A DNA stretch of 64,000 nt from assembly GCF_006442975.2 (NCBI RefSeq), contig NZ_CP083954.1, positions 930,001 to 994,000 on the forward strand, in the 5' to 3' direction. Positions 34,218 through 45,952 of the stretch are shown here, piece after piece (within the stretch, counting starts at the first letter, position 1; every line of letters begins with the position of its first letter). A program made the translations under genes and the position numbers. Origin of the DNA: Mesorhizobium sp. B2-1-1 (GTDB lineage: Bacteria > Pseudomonadota > Alphaproteobacteria > Rhizobiales > Rhizobiaceae). The notes beneath the pieces are model-generated. The model saw only the letters and a list, made by a program, of their open reading frames with translations. It was not told the origin of the DNA and did not search any database.

Positions 34218-34541
34218 GATAGTCTCCTCGGGAAACGCCGCCCTGTGCCCGCTGCTATGGTAAGTTCGTATGAGAAGCCGCTAATTATGCGCAGTAAACT
34301 TTAGACAAAGACTGTCTCAATAAGAGAGCAGGGAATCTGTCGGTACGGCAAATGCTTGATATCCAACAGAAATCGACGTTTTTGAACGGCTGTGGTACTG
34401 AGGTCCCATGCCGGTCGGACCATGGTCCGAACTGTCGGTCAGAGTTGATTTCGGCGCTGCCGGCCGGTGACGCGGACCCAGCGCCGAAACGCGCAGGCGA
34501 TGGCGCTTTTCATCAACAGGCTGAATGCCAAGGCGGCCGAT
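34218..34541. other. Intergenic region with long palindrome
   Basis: 324 bp with no convincing gene. It contains the perfect 16-bp palindrome at 34415-34430 and the likely promoter of the secreted protein (TTAGACAAAG...TAATTATG-like AT-rich segment near 34280-34320). Confidence 0.45.
34415..34430. repeat. 16-bp perfect palindrome
   Basis: TCGGACCATGGTCCGA. About 200 bp upstream of the secreted-protein gene and just downstream of the SDR. It could be a dimeric regulator site or a terminator core. Confidence 0.45.
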
Positions 34542-35303
34542 TCAGCCTATACTCTCGCCACCGTCGATCACCAGCGCCTGGCCGGTCATGAAGGATGACC
34601 GATCGGACACGAGGAACAGGATCGCCTCGGCGATCTCCTCGGCGCTGGCCCAGCGCCCCATCGGGATCTTGGTGCGGACATAGGCTTCGATTGCCTCGCG
34701 TCCGCCCATCTGGGCGATGAACGGTCCATTGAACGGCGTGTCGACCCAGCCGGGGCAGAGCGCGTTGACGCGCACATTGTGGCGGGCATAGTCGAGCGAC
34801 ATTTGCCTGGTCATCGCCACCACGGCATGTTTCGACGTCGCATAGGCGATCATCTCGCGGTCGTAGAACACACCCGAATTCGAAGCCGTATTGAGGATGA
34901 CACCGCCGCCCTGCGCGACCATCGATGGCATGACGATCCTTGCCGCCAGGAACTGCGCCCGCACATTGACCCGCCAGGAAGCGTCCATGCCGCCGGTCTC
35001 GACCTCGGTCAGCGTGCCGCCGACCTGGATGCCGGCGTGATTGTGCAGGATGTCGATGCGCCCATGCCGGTCGAGCGTACCGGCAAGGAGCTGCTCGACC
35101 GCATTGTCGTCCGAGACGTCGGTGGCGACCGCCTCCGCCCGGCCGCCCGCGGCGCGTATATCTGAAGCCGTCGCCTCGCCGCTGGTCCGATCCCTGTCCG
35201 CGATGACGACTACCGCGCCTTCCCTGGCCATGATCATGGCGCCGGCGCGCCCGATGCCGGAACCGGCGCCTGTCACCACGGCGATGCGGTCTTCGAGGAT
35301 CAT
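34542..35303 (-). CDS. SDR-family oxidoreductase in putrescine operon
   Basis: 253 aa, start at the ATG at 35303 (MILEDRIAVVTGAGSGIGRA), AAGGTCG upstream, 10 nt after the PotI-like gene. Cofactor TGAGSGIG, acidic residue IADRDR, NHAG in place of NNAG, and Ser (NTASNSG)/Tyr-Lys (YATSKHA). Operon position suggests it acts on an aldehyde or alcohol linked to polyamine breakdown, but this is only context. Confidence 0.82.
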   Translation of the reverse strand: MILEDRIAVVTGAGSGIGRAGAMIMAREGAVVVIADRDRTSGEATASDIRAAGGRAEAVATDVSDDNAVEQLLAGTLDRHGRIDILHNHAGIQVGGTLTEVETGGMDASWRVNVRAQFLAARIVMPSMVAQGGGVILNTASNSGVFYDREMIAYATSKHAVVAMTRQMSLDYARHNVRVNALCPGWVDTPFNGPFIAQMGGREAIEAYVRTKIPMGRWASAEEIAEAILFLVSDRSSFMTGQALVIDGGESIG

Positions 35304-35313
35304 GATGCGACCT

Positions 35314-36126
35314 TCAGTTTGACAGCTTGCGCTGGCGCAGCTGCCATTGGGCAAGCACCACGAGCAGGACGGACGCGACGAGCACGATCGTCGCGATGGC
35401 ATTGATCTCCGGCGTCACCCCGCGCCGGATCGACGCAAAGACATAGATCGGCAGCGTCGTCTGCGCGCCGGCGACGAAGAAGGCGACGATGAAATCGTCG
35501 AAGGAGAAGGTGAAGGCGAGCAGGAAGCCGGCGACCACCGCCGGCAAGATCTGCGGCAGGACGATGGAACGGAACGTCGTCAGCGGCGTGGCGTAGAGAT
35601 CGCTGGATGCCTCGACCAAGTTGCGATCAAGGCTGCCCAGCCGCGTGCCGACGATCATCGTCACCAGCGCCATCGAAAACAGGCCGTGCGCGGCGATGAT
35701 CGAACCATAGCCGAGCGACAGGCGCGGCGGCTGATCGTCCGGCCAGATCGAGGCGAGGAACGGATTGACGACGGCGAACAGCTGGACGAGTGCGACCAGT
35801 GTCGAAATGCCGATGACGACGCCGGGAACGACGATTGCGGCTCCAAGCAAGGCGTCGAAGACGGCGCGGGTCCGCACCCCGACGCGTGCCAGGCCGAGCG
35901 CGGCCGCGGTGCCGAACACCGCCGCCAGCAAGGCGCTGGTGGTGGCGATGAACAGGCTGTTCTTCAGCGCCTCGACCAGGAACGGGTTCGCCAGCGCCTT
36001 GCCGTACCATTGCACCGAAAAACCGGTGAACTCGCTGGCATGATGGCCGGCGTTGAAGGAGAACAGCACGACCAACGCGATCGGCAGATAGAGGAAGGCG
36101 AAGACGGCTACGACGAAGACGCGCAT
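35314..36126 (-). CDS. potI: Putrescine/spermidine ABC transporter permease (PotI/PotC type)
   Basis: 270 aa, six spans. EAA loop EASSDLYATPLTTFRSIVLPQI and the C-terminal FTFSFDDFIVAFFVAGAQTT, the conserved PotC/PotI segment. It overlaps the PotH-like stop by 1 bp. Confidence 0.88.
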   Translation of the reverse strand: MRVFVVAVFAFLYLPIALVVLFSFNAGHHASEFTGFSVQWYGKALANPFLVEALKNSLFIATTSALLAAVFGTAAALGLARVGVRTRAVFDALLGAAIVVPGVVIGISTLVALVQLFAVVNPFLASIWPDDQPPRLSLGYGSIIAAHGLFSMALVTMIVGTRLGSLDRNLVEASSDLYATPLTTFRSIVLPQILPAVVAGFLLAFTFSFDDFIVAFFVAGAQTTLPIYVFASIRRGVTPEINAIATIVLVASVLLVVLAQWQLRQRKLSN

Positions 36127-36983
36127 CAGATCAGATCCACCCGGCGGGCGCCCGAGACGCGGGTCGAGATGCGGTTGGCGGCAATCAGCACTACAACCGA
36201 AACCAGCACCAGCGTGATCGCGATGGCCGATCCGAACGGCCAGTTGCGCGACTGCAGGAACAGGTCGACCAGCGCATTGCCGATGAAGAACACCTTGCCG
36301 CCGCCAAGCAGCGTCGGGATCAGGTATTCGCCGAGCAGCAGGATCATCACCAGCGAGAAGCCGGTCATCACGCCGGGCAGCGACAGTTTCAAGGTCACGC
36401 CCAAGAAAGTGGAGAGCGGCGTCGCGCCGAGATCGGCGGAGGCCTCCAGCAGACGGCGATCGAGCCGCTCGAGGCTGACATAGATCGGCAGGATCATCAG
36501 CGGCAGATAGCCATAGACGATGCCGAGCAGGACGGCGCCCGGCGTGTTGATCAGCCTGACGTCCTCGATGCCGGCAAGCGCGAGCAGCGCCGGGATGCCG
36601 CGTCCACCCAAAATGTACATCCAGGCATAGGTACGCATCAAAAGGCTGGTCCAGAACGGTATGACGACCAGCGCGAGCAGGATCAACCGCCAGCGCTGCG
36701 GCGCCCGCAGGGCGAGGTAATAGGCGACGGGATAGGCCACGAGCAGACAGGCGAGCGCGCCCACCGGAGCCAGCACCATCGTGTTCCAGAACGCGGTCGC
36801 CCGCGCCGGAAGATTGGCATATTGCGCCAGCGTGAAGGCCGCCTGATAGCCGCCCTCCGGCGCCCGCTCGCCGACGCTGAAGACGGCGATGGCCATGAAC
36901 GGCAGCACCAGGAACACGACGAGCCAGGCGGCCGCCGGCCCGAGCAGCATGGCCGTCAGCAGATTTTTGCGAATGCCGCGCAT
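36126..36983 (-). CDS. potH: Putrescine/spermidine ABC transporter permease (PotH/PotB type)
   Basis: 285 aa from the ATG at 36983 (MRGIRKNLLTAMLLGPAAAW); a TTG at 37064, overlapping the binding-protein stop, would add 27 basic residues and cannot be excluded. Six spans; EAA loop EASADLGATPLSTFLGVTLK and PFWTSLLMRTYAWMYILGGR typical of PotB/PotH. Confidence 0.88.
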   Translation of the reverse strand: MRGIRKNLLTAMLLGPAAAWLVVFLVLPFMAIAVFSVGERAPEGGYQAAFTLAQYANLPARATAFWNTMVLAPVGALACLLVAYPVAYYLALRAPQRWRLILLALVVIPFWTSLLMRTYAWMYILGGRGIPALLALAGIEDVRLINTPGAVLLGIVYGYLPLMILPIYVSLERLDRRLLEASADLGATPLSTFLGVTLKLSLPGVMTGFSLVMILLLGEYLIPTLLGGGKVFFIGNALVDLFLQSRNWPFGSAIAITLVLVSVVVLIAANRISTRVSGARRVDLI

Positions 36984-37060
36984 CGAAGGATTGCCCCGGT
37001 GCCGGCGGGTCTGGGCCCGCCGGTCAAGTTGTCTCGAATGGGATTTGTTGCCCGCCTGAC

Positions 37061-38224
37061 TCAAGCCGACTTGAAGCGCGCCATCAGCTCGGCGCGGCCC
37101 GGATCGGTCAGCGTTGCAGCAGCGCCGAATTCCAGCGGCGTCAACAGGTCGGCCGCCGGATAGAGGATCGGATTGTCCAGCACTTCCTTGGGCAGCAGCT
37201 TGTTGACGCGCGCGTCGGTCGAGGGCGCGCCGTTGGCGAGGTGTTCCTTGACCGCGACCTGCGGGTTCATCAGATAGTTGAGCAGGGCGTAGCCGGCCGG
37301 CTTGTTCGGCGCGTCCTTCGGGATGGCGTAGAAGTCGGTCCAGATCTCGCCGCCTTCCTTGCCCAGCACATAGGCGATCTCCGGAATGTCGCGATGGAGC
37401 TGCGCACCGTCATTGGTCCAGCACATTGTCATCCAGGCATCGCCCGCGCGCATGCCCGGCTGGTAGTCGGAAGACACCGCGAACAGATGCGGCTTGACCT
37501 TGAGCAGCAATTCCTCGGCCTTGGCGAGCTCGTCCTGCTTCAGCGAGTTGAAGGAGTAGCCATAATATTTCAGCGCATTGCCGATCGTGGTCAGCTGATA
37601 GTCGTGCACCATAGTGCGGCCATCGCCTTCCGCCATGGCCGTGTCCCAGAACTCCTTCCAGCTCGTCATCGGCTTGGTCAGCTTCTTGGTGTTGACGGCA
37701 AAGCCAGTGGTGCCCCAGTTCTTCGGCACCGCATAGATGGTGCTGTCGATCGTGCCTTCCGAGGTGAAGCGCGGATCTTCCTGCGTGCCGTCGAAATTCG
37801 GCAGCTTGGCCATGTCGAGCGGCTCGATGATGCCGAGCTTCTTGTAGGTCGAGATGGTGTAGTTGGTCGGCACGAACAGGCTCCAGCCCGACGCCCCGGC
37901 CTGCAATTTGGCCAGCATCTCCTCATTCGAGCCGAACACGTTGACCTCGACGGCCACGCCTGTGTCCTTCTTGAAATTCTCGAAGGTCTGCGGGTCGTGA
38001 TAGTTGGGCCAGGTGGCAATCGACATGCGGTCGCCGAGGTTCTCGGCGGCAAAGGCCGACGTCGGCATGATGCCGATCTCGCGCGCCATCACCGCCGTCG
38101 CGATGCCGAGGCCGGTGAGGCCAAGGAAGTCGCGGCGGCCGATCGAGCCGCGCTTCAAACGCATCAGCTGGTCGACGAAATTCTCGGGGCTTATCGGCAG
38201 TCCGTCACGATATGATTTCGACAT
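37061..38224 (-). CDS. potF: Putrescine/spermidine-binding periplasmic protein (PotD/PotF type)
   Basis: 387 aa. Tat-type signal (SIGRRDFLGLTGLGIATAVM). The mature part has polyamine-receptor features: IATWPNYHDPQTFENFKKDT and GWSLFVPTNYTISTYKKLGI, with aromatic residues suited to diamine binding. Unusual 25-residue extension before the RR motif. It overlaps the ATPase gene by 20 bp. Confidence 0.87.
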   Translation of the reverse strand: MSKSYRDGLPISPENFVDQLMRLKRGSIGRRDFLGLTGLGIATAVMAREIGIMPTSAFAAENLGDRMSIATWPNYHDPQTFENFKKDTGVAVEVNVFGSNEEMLAKLQAGASGWSLFVPTNYTISTYKKLGIIEPLDMAKLPNFDGTQEDPRFTSEGTIDSTIYAVPKNWGTTGFAVNTKKLTKPMTSWKEFWDTAMAEGDGRTMVHDYQLTTIGNALKYYGYSFNSLKQDELAKAEELLLKVKPHLFAVSSDYQPGMRAGDAWMTMCWTNDGAQLHRDIPEIAYVLGKEGGEIWTDFYAIPKDAPNKPAGYALLNYLMNPQVAVKEHLANGAPSTDARVNKLLPKEVLDNPILYPAADLLTPLEFGAAATLTDPGRAELMARFKSA

Positions 38225-39395
38225 GTTTTTCTACCCTCTGGTTGGTCCCGTTGTTCTTTGGATCCGCGAACGCCAACGGCGTTCCGGCGGCAAAGCCGAT
38301 GGCGACGGGTTCGCCCGGCTTGAAGAGATTGCCATGGCCGATCACATGGTCGGCCTTGGCCAGCAGCGTTCCTATGCCCTGGATCTCGACTGCGTATTCC
38401 GCCGTGGAGCCCAGAAAGATCCGGTTGCGGACGATGCCCTTGAGCGGGCCGCTAGTCGGGCCACCGAGACTGAGCGATTCAGGACGCAGGCTGACCGAAA
38501 CGGTTTCGCCCTGCCGCAAATCCACCCGCTTGCGCGCCGCGATGACGGTGCCATCGGCCAGCTTCACATCCACCAGATCGCCCGAATGCCCTGCGACGGC
38601 GCCGCTCAAGAGATTGGTCTTGCCGACGAAATCGGCGACGAACAGGTCGGCCGGTTCGTCATAAATCTCGCTCGGCTGCCCAAGCTGAACGATGCGGCCG
38701 CCATTCATGACGCAGACGAAATCGCTCATCGACAGCGCTTCCTCCTGGTCGTGGGTGACCAGCACGAAGGTGATGCCGATCTCGCGCTGCAGGTTCTGCA
38801 ATTCGATCTGCATGTCGGTGCGCAGCTTCTTGTCGAGCGCCGCCAGCGGCTCGTCGAGCAGCAGCACCGCCGGTTTGTTGACCAGCGCGCGGGCGAGAGC
38901 GACACGCTGCTGCTGGCCGCCGGACAGTTCGTGGACCTTGCGGCCGCCATAACCGGCGAGCCGCACCATTTCCAGCGCTTTGCCTGCCCGCAGGCCGATC
39001 TCGCGCGACGACAGCCGCGGTCGTGCCTGGCGCAACCCGTAGGCGACATTGTCGTTCACGTCCAAATGCGGGAACAGGGCATATTGCTGGAACACCATGT
39101 TGACAGGCCGCCTGTAGGGCGGCGTGTCGGCCATGTCCTGGCCGCGGATGAGCACCTTGCCCTCGCTCGGCTGTTCGAAGCCGCCGATCATGCGCAGGCA
39201 GGTCGTCTTGCCGCAGCCGGACGGTCCGAGCAGGGCGACGAAAGCGGAGGGCGGCACGGCCAGATCGATGCCGCTGACCGCGGTCACCGCGCCATAGCGC
39301 TTGGTGACGCCGCGAAACTCGATGTCGGGCACTGCGGTCAAGGCTGCGGGCTCCAGCGACAGGACGATGCGATTTCGGGACGCTACCAGAGCCAA
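38205..39395 (-). CDS. potG: Polyamine ABC transporter ATP-binding protein (PotG/PotA type)
   Basis: 396 aa. Walker A GPSGCGKTT, Q-loop FQQYALFPHLDV, signature LSGGQQQRVALARAL, Walker B LLLDEPLAALD, switch VTHDQEEA, then a TOBE domain (SLRPESLSL). It begins at a TTG (39395) with no clear Shine-Dalgarno, so the true start may be internal (for example GTG 39332). First gene of the leftward importer operon, divergent from the LuxR gene. Confidence 0.88.
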   Translation of the reverse strand: MALVASRNRIVLSLEPAALTAVPDIEFRGVTKRYGAVTAVSGIDLAVPPSAFVALLGPSGCGKTTCLRMIGGFEQPSEGKVLIRGQDMADTPPYRRPVNMVFQQYALFPHLDVNDNVAYGLRQARPRLSSREIGLRAGKALEMVRLAGYGGRKVHELSGGQQQRVALARALVNKPAVLLLDEPLAALDKKLRTDMQIELQNLQREIGITFVLVTHDQEEALSMSDFVCVMNGGRIVQLGQPSEIYDEPADLFVADFVGKTNLLSGAVAGHSGDLVDVKLADGTVIAARKRVDLRQGETVSVSLRPESLSLGGPTSGPLKGIVRNRIFLGSTAEYAVEIQGIGTLLAKADHVIGHGNLFKPGEPVAIGFAAGTPLAFADPKNNGTNQRVEKHVEIIS

Positions 39396-39407
39396 TGGCA
39401 GCTAGTA

Positions 39408-39427
39408 TATACCTCGCAGGTGGTATA
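39408..39427. promoter_or_regulatory. Operator-like inverted repeat in the potG/luxR divergent region
   Basis: TATACC-N8-GGTATA (20 bp) in the 65-bp space between the divergent PotG-like and LuxR-type genes; the centre also contains ACCT-CGC-AGGT. Its position suits a site for the LuxR-type protein controlling both promoters. Confidence 0.55.
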
Positions 39428-39460
39428 TCTGACCTATTTTCTTGTTTAAGGGGGTATTGG

Positions 39461-40267
39461 ATGTCCCGCAGCGACGACTACAGCCAGCTCGCCGCGCTGG
39501 TCGCGGCGACGCGGGAGACGAGCGGCGACGTCTTCGGCAAGGCGATGGTCGCTTGGCTGCGGCAGCATGTCGGCTTCGACCACTGCGTGGTCTTCGGCTA
39601 TCGCGGCGCTGCACGCCCGCCGCTGCTGTTCGAGACCTTCTCGTCGGCCGAGAGCCATGTCTTCGTTGCGCTTTACCAGGAAGGCCCATACCTGCTGGAT
39701 CCGTTCCACCATGCGGCGGTCGAGCGCAAGGAAGGGTTCTGGCGCATGCGCGAGCTGGCGCCCGACCGCTTCTACGCCAGCGAATATTTTCGCTCCTACT
39801 ACAGCCAGACCAGGCTGGCCGAGGAGGTCGGCTTCTTCGTTCCGCTGCCGGGCAAGGATGCGCTGGTGCTGTCGCTGATGCGGCTGCGCGCTTCAGGTCC
39901 GTTCGGGACCGCCGACGCCAGACTGCTGCGCGACATGGCGCCGGCGGTGGTCGCCTTCGCCCGATTGCGCTGGCCCGCCCTTCCCGCCGACGAGCCGGCC
40001 GAGGCCAGGCAAGACGATGCATTGGCGGCGGTCAACGAGTTCGATCGCGCCCATATCTGGAAGAGCCTGTCCCTGACGCCGCGCGAAAAGCATGTCGTCG
40101 ATCTAGTGCTGCAAGGGCATTCCACCGAATCAATCGCCCGGGCCATGCGCATCGTGCCGGGGACGGTGAAGGTCCATCGCCGCAACATCTATCGCAAGCT
40201 CAAGATCAAATCGCAGGCCGGCCTTTTTGCCCGCTTTGTCGAAATCATCGACGCGCGGATAAGATAA
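39461..40267 (+). CDS. LuxR-family transcriptional regulator
   Basis: 268 aa, ATG at 39461 with AAGGGGG upstream. C-terminal GerE/LuxR HTH (about residues 203-262): SLTPREKHVVDLVLQGHSTE, VPGTVKVHRRNIYRKLKIKS. The N-terminal 190 residues form a sensor domain with no autoinducer-binding signature (conserved Trp/Asp pattern not evident). Divergent from the polyamine importer operon, so a polyamine-responsive activator is the working guess. Confidence 0.82.
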   Translation: MSRSDDYSQLAALVAATRETSGDVFGKAMVAWLRQHVGFDHCVVFGYRGAARPPLLFETFSSAESHVFVALYQEGPYLLDPFHHAAVERKEGFWRMRELAPDRFYASEYFRSYYSQTRLAEEVGFFVPLPGKDALVLSLMRLRASGPFGTADARLLRDMAPAVVAFARLRWPALPADEPAEARQDDALAAVNEFDRAHIWKSLSLTPREKHVVDLVLQGHSTESIARAMRIVPGTVKVHRRNIYRKLKIKSQAGLFARFVEIIDARIR

Positions 40268-40294
40268 TTCCGACGGCCTTCAACCGCCTTTCGA

Positions 40295-42367
<2,073 letters not shown>

Positions 42368-42512
42368 GTTGACCCTCCCGACACCGGCTGCGATCCGGAG
42401 GGTTTACTAGGCTGCGCCGCGAATGGGAACCGCGTGCCGCACTGGCACAAGACTTGTCAGGACAGGCTGTAAGACGGCACGCTGGCGAGTTGCGGTTGAA
42501 GAGAAGCGAATA

Positions 42513-43460
42513 TCACCGCACCGCCTTCTCCCCGCCTGCCGCCGTGATGACGCCGACGATGATCAGCCCGGTCAAAAGCAGGCGCACGCCGGCGCTGAAG
42601 CCGAATGTGTTGAGCATGGTCAAAAGCAGCACCAGGAACAGTGCTGCGCCCCAGACGCCGGGGACATTGGCCTTGCCGCCGGCCACCGAGGTGCCGCCGA
42701 TGACCACCACGGCGATCGAAGCCAGCAAATACTCGTTGCCGATATCGACATTGGCGCCGCGGAAATAACCGGCGAGCAGCGCGCCGTCGATGCCGCCGAG
42801 CGCGCCCGACAGCGTGTAGGTGAGGAAACGGACGCGGCCGACATTGACGCCGGCGAGCCAGGCGGCGCGGATGTTCTGGCCTATCGCCAGCACCGAGCGG
42901 CCATAGATCATGCGCTGCAAGGCGATGGCCGCACCGATGGTAAACAGCACGGTGAGAACCGCCAGCACCGGAATGCCGAGAACCTGCCGGTTGGCGAAAT
43001 CGGCAAAGCCCGGCGGCGGCTTGATCTGCAATCCGCGCCCATAGCTGATGTCGACCGACTGGATGATGAAGCTCGCCGACAAAGTGGCGATGATCGGCGG
43101 TATTCGCAGCGCCCAGATCAGCAGATAGTTGACGGCACCGATCGCGGCACCACAGGCAAGCGCGGCCAGCAGCCCGACCACGATCATGGCATCGCTGCCG
43201 CCCATCACCTTCATGGCCACCGCGCTGGCGAGCCCGATATTGGCCGGCAGCGACAGGTCGACATTGCCCGGCCCAAGCGTGATGACGAACATCTGGCCGA
43301 CGCCGACGATGACGGTGAACACGGCCAGCGACAGCGCGGCGGTGACCATGCCGCCGGCGCCATAGCCGCCGGTGAAAGCGATGGTCGCCAGCCACACCAC
43401 AAGCGCGCCGACGAACGACCAGATCCAGGGCTTGGCGGTCAGCGACCTCAGCAATATCAT
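42513..43460 (-). CDS. Sugar ABC transporter permease (RbsC type)
   Basis: 315 aa, eight to ten spans. RbsC-type features: GLASAVAMKVMGGSDAMIVV, QNIRAAWLAGVNVGRVRFLT, and GTSVAGGKANVPGVWGAALF. It is the distal gene of a four-gene importer operon; two different permeases suggest a heterodimer. Confidence 0.88.
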   Translation of the reverse strand: MILLRSLTAKPWIWSFVGALVVWLATIAFTGGYGAGGMVTAALSLAVFTVIVGVGQMFVITLGPGNVDLSLPANIGLASAVAMKVMGGSDAMIVVGLLAALACGAAIGAVNYLLIWALRIPPIIATLSASFIIQSVDISYGRGLQIKPPPGFADFANRQVLGIPVLAVLTVLFTIGAAIALQRMIYGRSVLAIGQNIRAAWLAGVNVGRVRFLTYTLSGALGGIDGALLAGYFRGANVDIGNEYLLASIAVVVIGGTSVAGGKANVPGVWGAALFLVLLLTMLNTFGFSAGVRLLLTGLIIVGVITAAGGEKAVR

Positions 43461-43463
43461 CGC

Positions 43464-44438
43464 TCACCTCTCCTTGCGGCTGATCAGCACCCGCGCCGCC
43501 AGCACGATGATGAGGATGGCGCCGTTGGCCGCCACCTGCCAGTCGGGCGGGATGTGCATGAAGGTGAGCAGCGGCGATGCCGCCAGCGCCAGCGTCAGCG
43601 CGCCGATTACCGCGCCGATCGGCGACACGCGGCCGCCGACGAATTCGCCGCCGCCGAGGATGACGCCGGCGATCGAAAGCAGCGTGTAGCCATTGCCGAT
43701 ATTGGCATCGGCCGAAGTGGTGATGCCGATCAGCGCCATGCCGGACAGCACGCCGAACAGACCCGTCAGCGCGAACAACACGACCTTGGTCTTGAGCAGC
43801 GACCAGCCGGCACGTTTGAGCGCAGCCGGGTTGCCGCCGGAGCCGCGTAGGATGACGCCATAGGAGGTGCGCATCAGGCCGAAATGGACGATGAGGCCAA
43901 TCAGCAGCGCGGCGATGATCGGGAAGGGCACAAAGGGCGGCTTGAATGCCATGATCGCCAGCAGCCAGTCCGGCGCCTTGCCGCCGGGCTTGGGCAGCAC
44001 CAGGATGGCCAGCCCCTGCCAGACGAAACTCATGCCCAGCGTCACCACGATCGATGGCAAATTGCGCAGATGGATCAGCGCGCCGAGCAGCGCATAGATG
44101 CCGATCGATCCGAGCAGGACGAGAACCCCAATGAGCGGTGCGTCCTTCAACCAGGTCGCGGTGACGCAGCCGACGAAACCGACAAAGGTGCCGATCGACA
44201 GGTCGAGCTCGTTGCCCGATATGACGAACATCTGCGCGATCGTCGCCAGCGCGATCGGGATCGCCAGGTTGAGCATCAGGCCGAAGCCGAAATAGCTGAT
44301 GGCGCGCGGATTGAGCCAGGCGATGGCGAGCAGCACCAGCACCAGCGACAGCGCCGGCAGCAGCCCACGCAGTAGGCGGGCGCGTGCCGCCCCGCTCCCA
44401 AAGGTCTTCGAACCGTGTTGAACAGAGACGGCCGTCAT
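43464..44438 (-). CDS. Sugar ABC transporter permease (RbsC type)
   Basis: 324 aa. ISGNELDLSIGTFVGFVGCV (the conserved segment after the second span) and GSGGNPAALKRAGWSLLKTK identify the RbsC/AraH class. It starts 1 nt after the ATPase stop and ends 3 nt before the second permease. Confidence 0.9.
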   Translation of the reverse strand: MTAVSVQHGSKTFGSGAARARLLRGLLPALSLVLVLLAIAWLNPRAISYFGFGLMLNLAIPIALATIAQMFVISGNELDLSIGTFVGFVGCVTATWLKDAPLIGVLVLLGSIGIYALLGALIHLRNLPSIVVTLGMSFVWQGLAILVLPKPGGKAPDWLLAIMAFKPPFVPFPIIAALLIGLIVHFGLMRTSYGVILRGSGGNPAALKRAGWSLLKTKVVLFALTGLFGVLSGMALIGITTSADANIGNGYTLLSIAGVILGGGEFVGGRVSPIGAVIGALTLALAASPLLTFMHIPPDWQVAANGAILIIVLAARVLISRKER

Positions 44439-44439
44439 C

Positions 44440-45903
44440 TCAGGCCGCGTCGCCGAAGGAGGACTGGATGATCTTTTCTTCCGTCAGCTCGTCGCGCGTC
44501 AGATTGGCGACGATGCGGCCGTTCTTGAAGACATAGACATGGTCGCAATTGTCGAGTTCTTCCGTTTCCGTGGTGTACCAGAGGAAGGTGCGGCCCTTGC
44601 CGGCCTCCTCGCGCACGAGATCGTAAACCTCGAGCTTGGTGCCGATGTCGACGCCGCGCATCGGGTCGTCCATCAGCACGATCCCGGCGTCGGAGCCGAG
44701 AGCCCGGGCGAACAAAGCCTTCTGCTGGTTGCCGCCCGACAGCGAAAAGATGTTGTTGTTCATATCCGGCGTGCGGATGCCGATCTTCTTTTGCCAGAAC
44801 CCGGCCAGTTCGGCCTCTCGCCGCGGCGAGATCAGCAGCCCGTTGCGCAGCCGAGCCAGCGAGCGGATGCCGATATTTTCAGCGATCGACCACTGCGGAA
44901 AGATGCCGTCCGCCTGGCGGTCGCCGGCCACAAGCGCCACCGGTGCGGTGACCTCGACGCCGGCCCTGGCGCGCGATGCCGCGGCGAAGATCGCCAGCAG
45001 CAGGTCGGTCTGGCCATGGCCGGCCAGGCCGGCAAGTCCGATGATCTCGCCGGCGCGGGCCACCAGCTCCTTGCCGTCCTGCTGCCGCGCCGGCCGGGCG
45101 CGCACGCGCAACGGGCCGGCCTCGGCTTTCCGGATTTCGGTGGCGGTCCTCCGATGTCCTTCGGCGCCGCCCATGGTGGCGACCAGCCTATCGCGGTCGA
45201 AAGCGTTCGCCGCTTCGGCGCCGACAACCTTGCCGTCGCGCATCACGACGATGCGATCGGCGTTCTGCAGCACTTCGCCCAGCACATGCGAGATGAGAAT
45301 GCAGCTGCCGCCCGACGCGACGAAGCGGCGCACGAAGGCAAGCAGCTGACCCGCCGTGTGCGCGTCGAGCGAGGACGTCGGCTCGTCGAGGATAACCAGG
45401 TGCAGCGGCTCGCGGGTCAGCGTGAACGCGCGCGCCACCTCCACCATCTGCCGCCGTCCAATGGAAAGGTCACCGGCGATGTCGGCCGCCGAGATGCCAT
45501 GGTCGGGAAAGATTTCGTCCAGCTTGGCCGTGATCAGCTCGGCCGCCTTGCGCCGCCAGCCGAAGCCGGTGAGCGAGGCGTGGTTGATGCGCGTGTTCTC
45601 GGCGACGCTGAGATTGGGGCACAGCGACAATTCCTGGAACACGCAGCGTATGCCGAGCTGCTGTGCCCGCGACACCGAGTAGTTCTCCTCGGCCTCACCA
45701 TGCACGCCGATCGTTCCGCTGTCGGGTGTCAGCGTGCCCGCCACCATGTGCATGAGCGTCGATTTGCCGGCGCCGTTGTGGCCGACGAGGCCGACGCACT
45801 CGCCGGGCCCGACAGTGAAGTCGACGCCGCCAAGCGCGCGAACGGCGCCGAAGTGTTTTTCGGCGCCGCTCAGTCTGATGATGTCCGCGTTCCCTTCAGG
45901 CAT
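44440..45903 (-). CDS. Sugar ABC transporter ATP-binding protein (RbsA/XylG type)
   Basis: 487 aa from the ATG at 45903 ([20 protein letters not shown]); the longer reading to 46155 is Arg-rich noise. Two ABC domains: GHNGAGKST and [15 protein letters not shown] with [12 protein letters not shown] in the first; [20 protein letters not shown] with [11 protein letters not shown] in the second, whose Walker A is degenerate (GLAGHGQTD), as usual for this class. ATPase of a monosaccharide importer. Confidence 0.9.
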   Translation of the reverse strand: MPEGNADIIRLSGAEKHFGAVRALGGVDFTVGPGECVGLVGHNGAGKSTLMHMVAGTLTPDSGTIGVHGEAEENYSVSRAQQLGIRCVFQELSLCPNLSVAENTRINHASLTGFGWRRKAAELITAKLDEIFPDHGISAADIAGDLSIGRRQMVEVARAFTLTREPLHLVILDEPTSSLDAHTAGQLLAFVRRFVASGGSCILISHVLGEVLQNADRIVVMRDGKVVGAEAANAFDRDRLVATMGGAEGHRRTATEIRKAEAGPLRVRARPARQQDGKELVARAGEIIGLAGLAGHGQTDLLLAIFAAASRARAGVEVTAPVALVAGDRQADGIFPQWSIAENIGIRSLARLRNGLLISPRREAELAGFWQKKIGIRTPDMNNNIFSLSGGNQQKALFARALGSDAGIVLMDDPMRGVDIGTKLEVYDLVREEAGKGRTFLWYTTETEELDNCDHVYVFKNGRIVANLTRDELTEEKIIQSSFGDAA

Positions 45904-45952
45904 GCTCAACGATATCCGGTCGGCGATGTGCACGGCAACGCGTGTGCGACAT

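Noticed and set aside
35347..36483. Plus-strand open frame of about 378 codons over the Pot permeases
   Set aside because: Antisense shadow of PotI/PotH; charged low-information sequence.
42423..43850. Plus-strand open frame of about 475 codons over the sugar permeases
   Set aside because: Antisense shadow of the two RbsC-type permeases; no ribosome site, repetitive charged composition.
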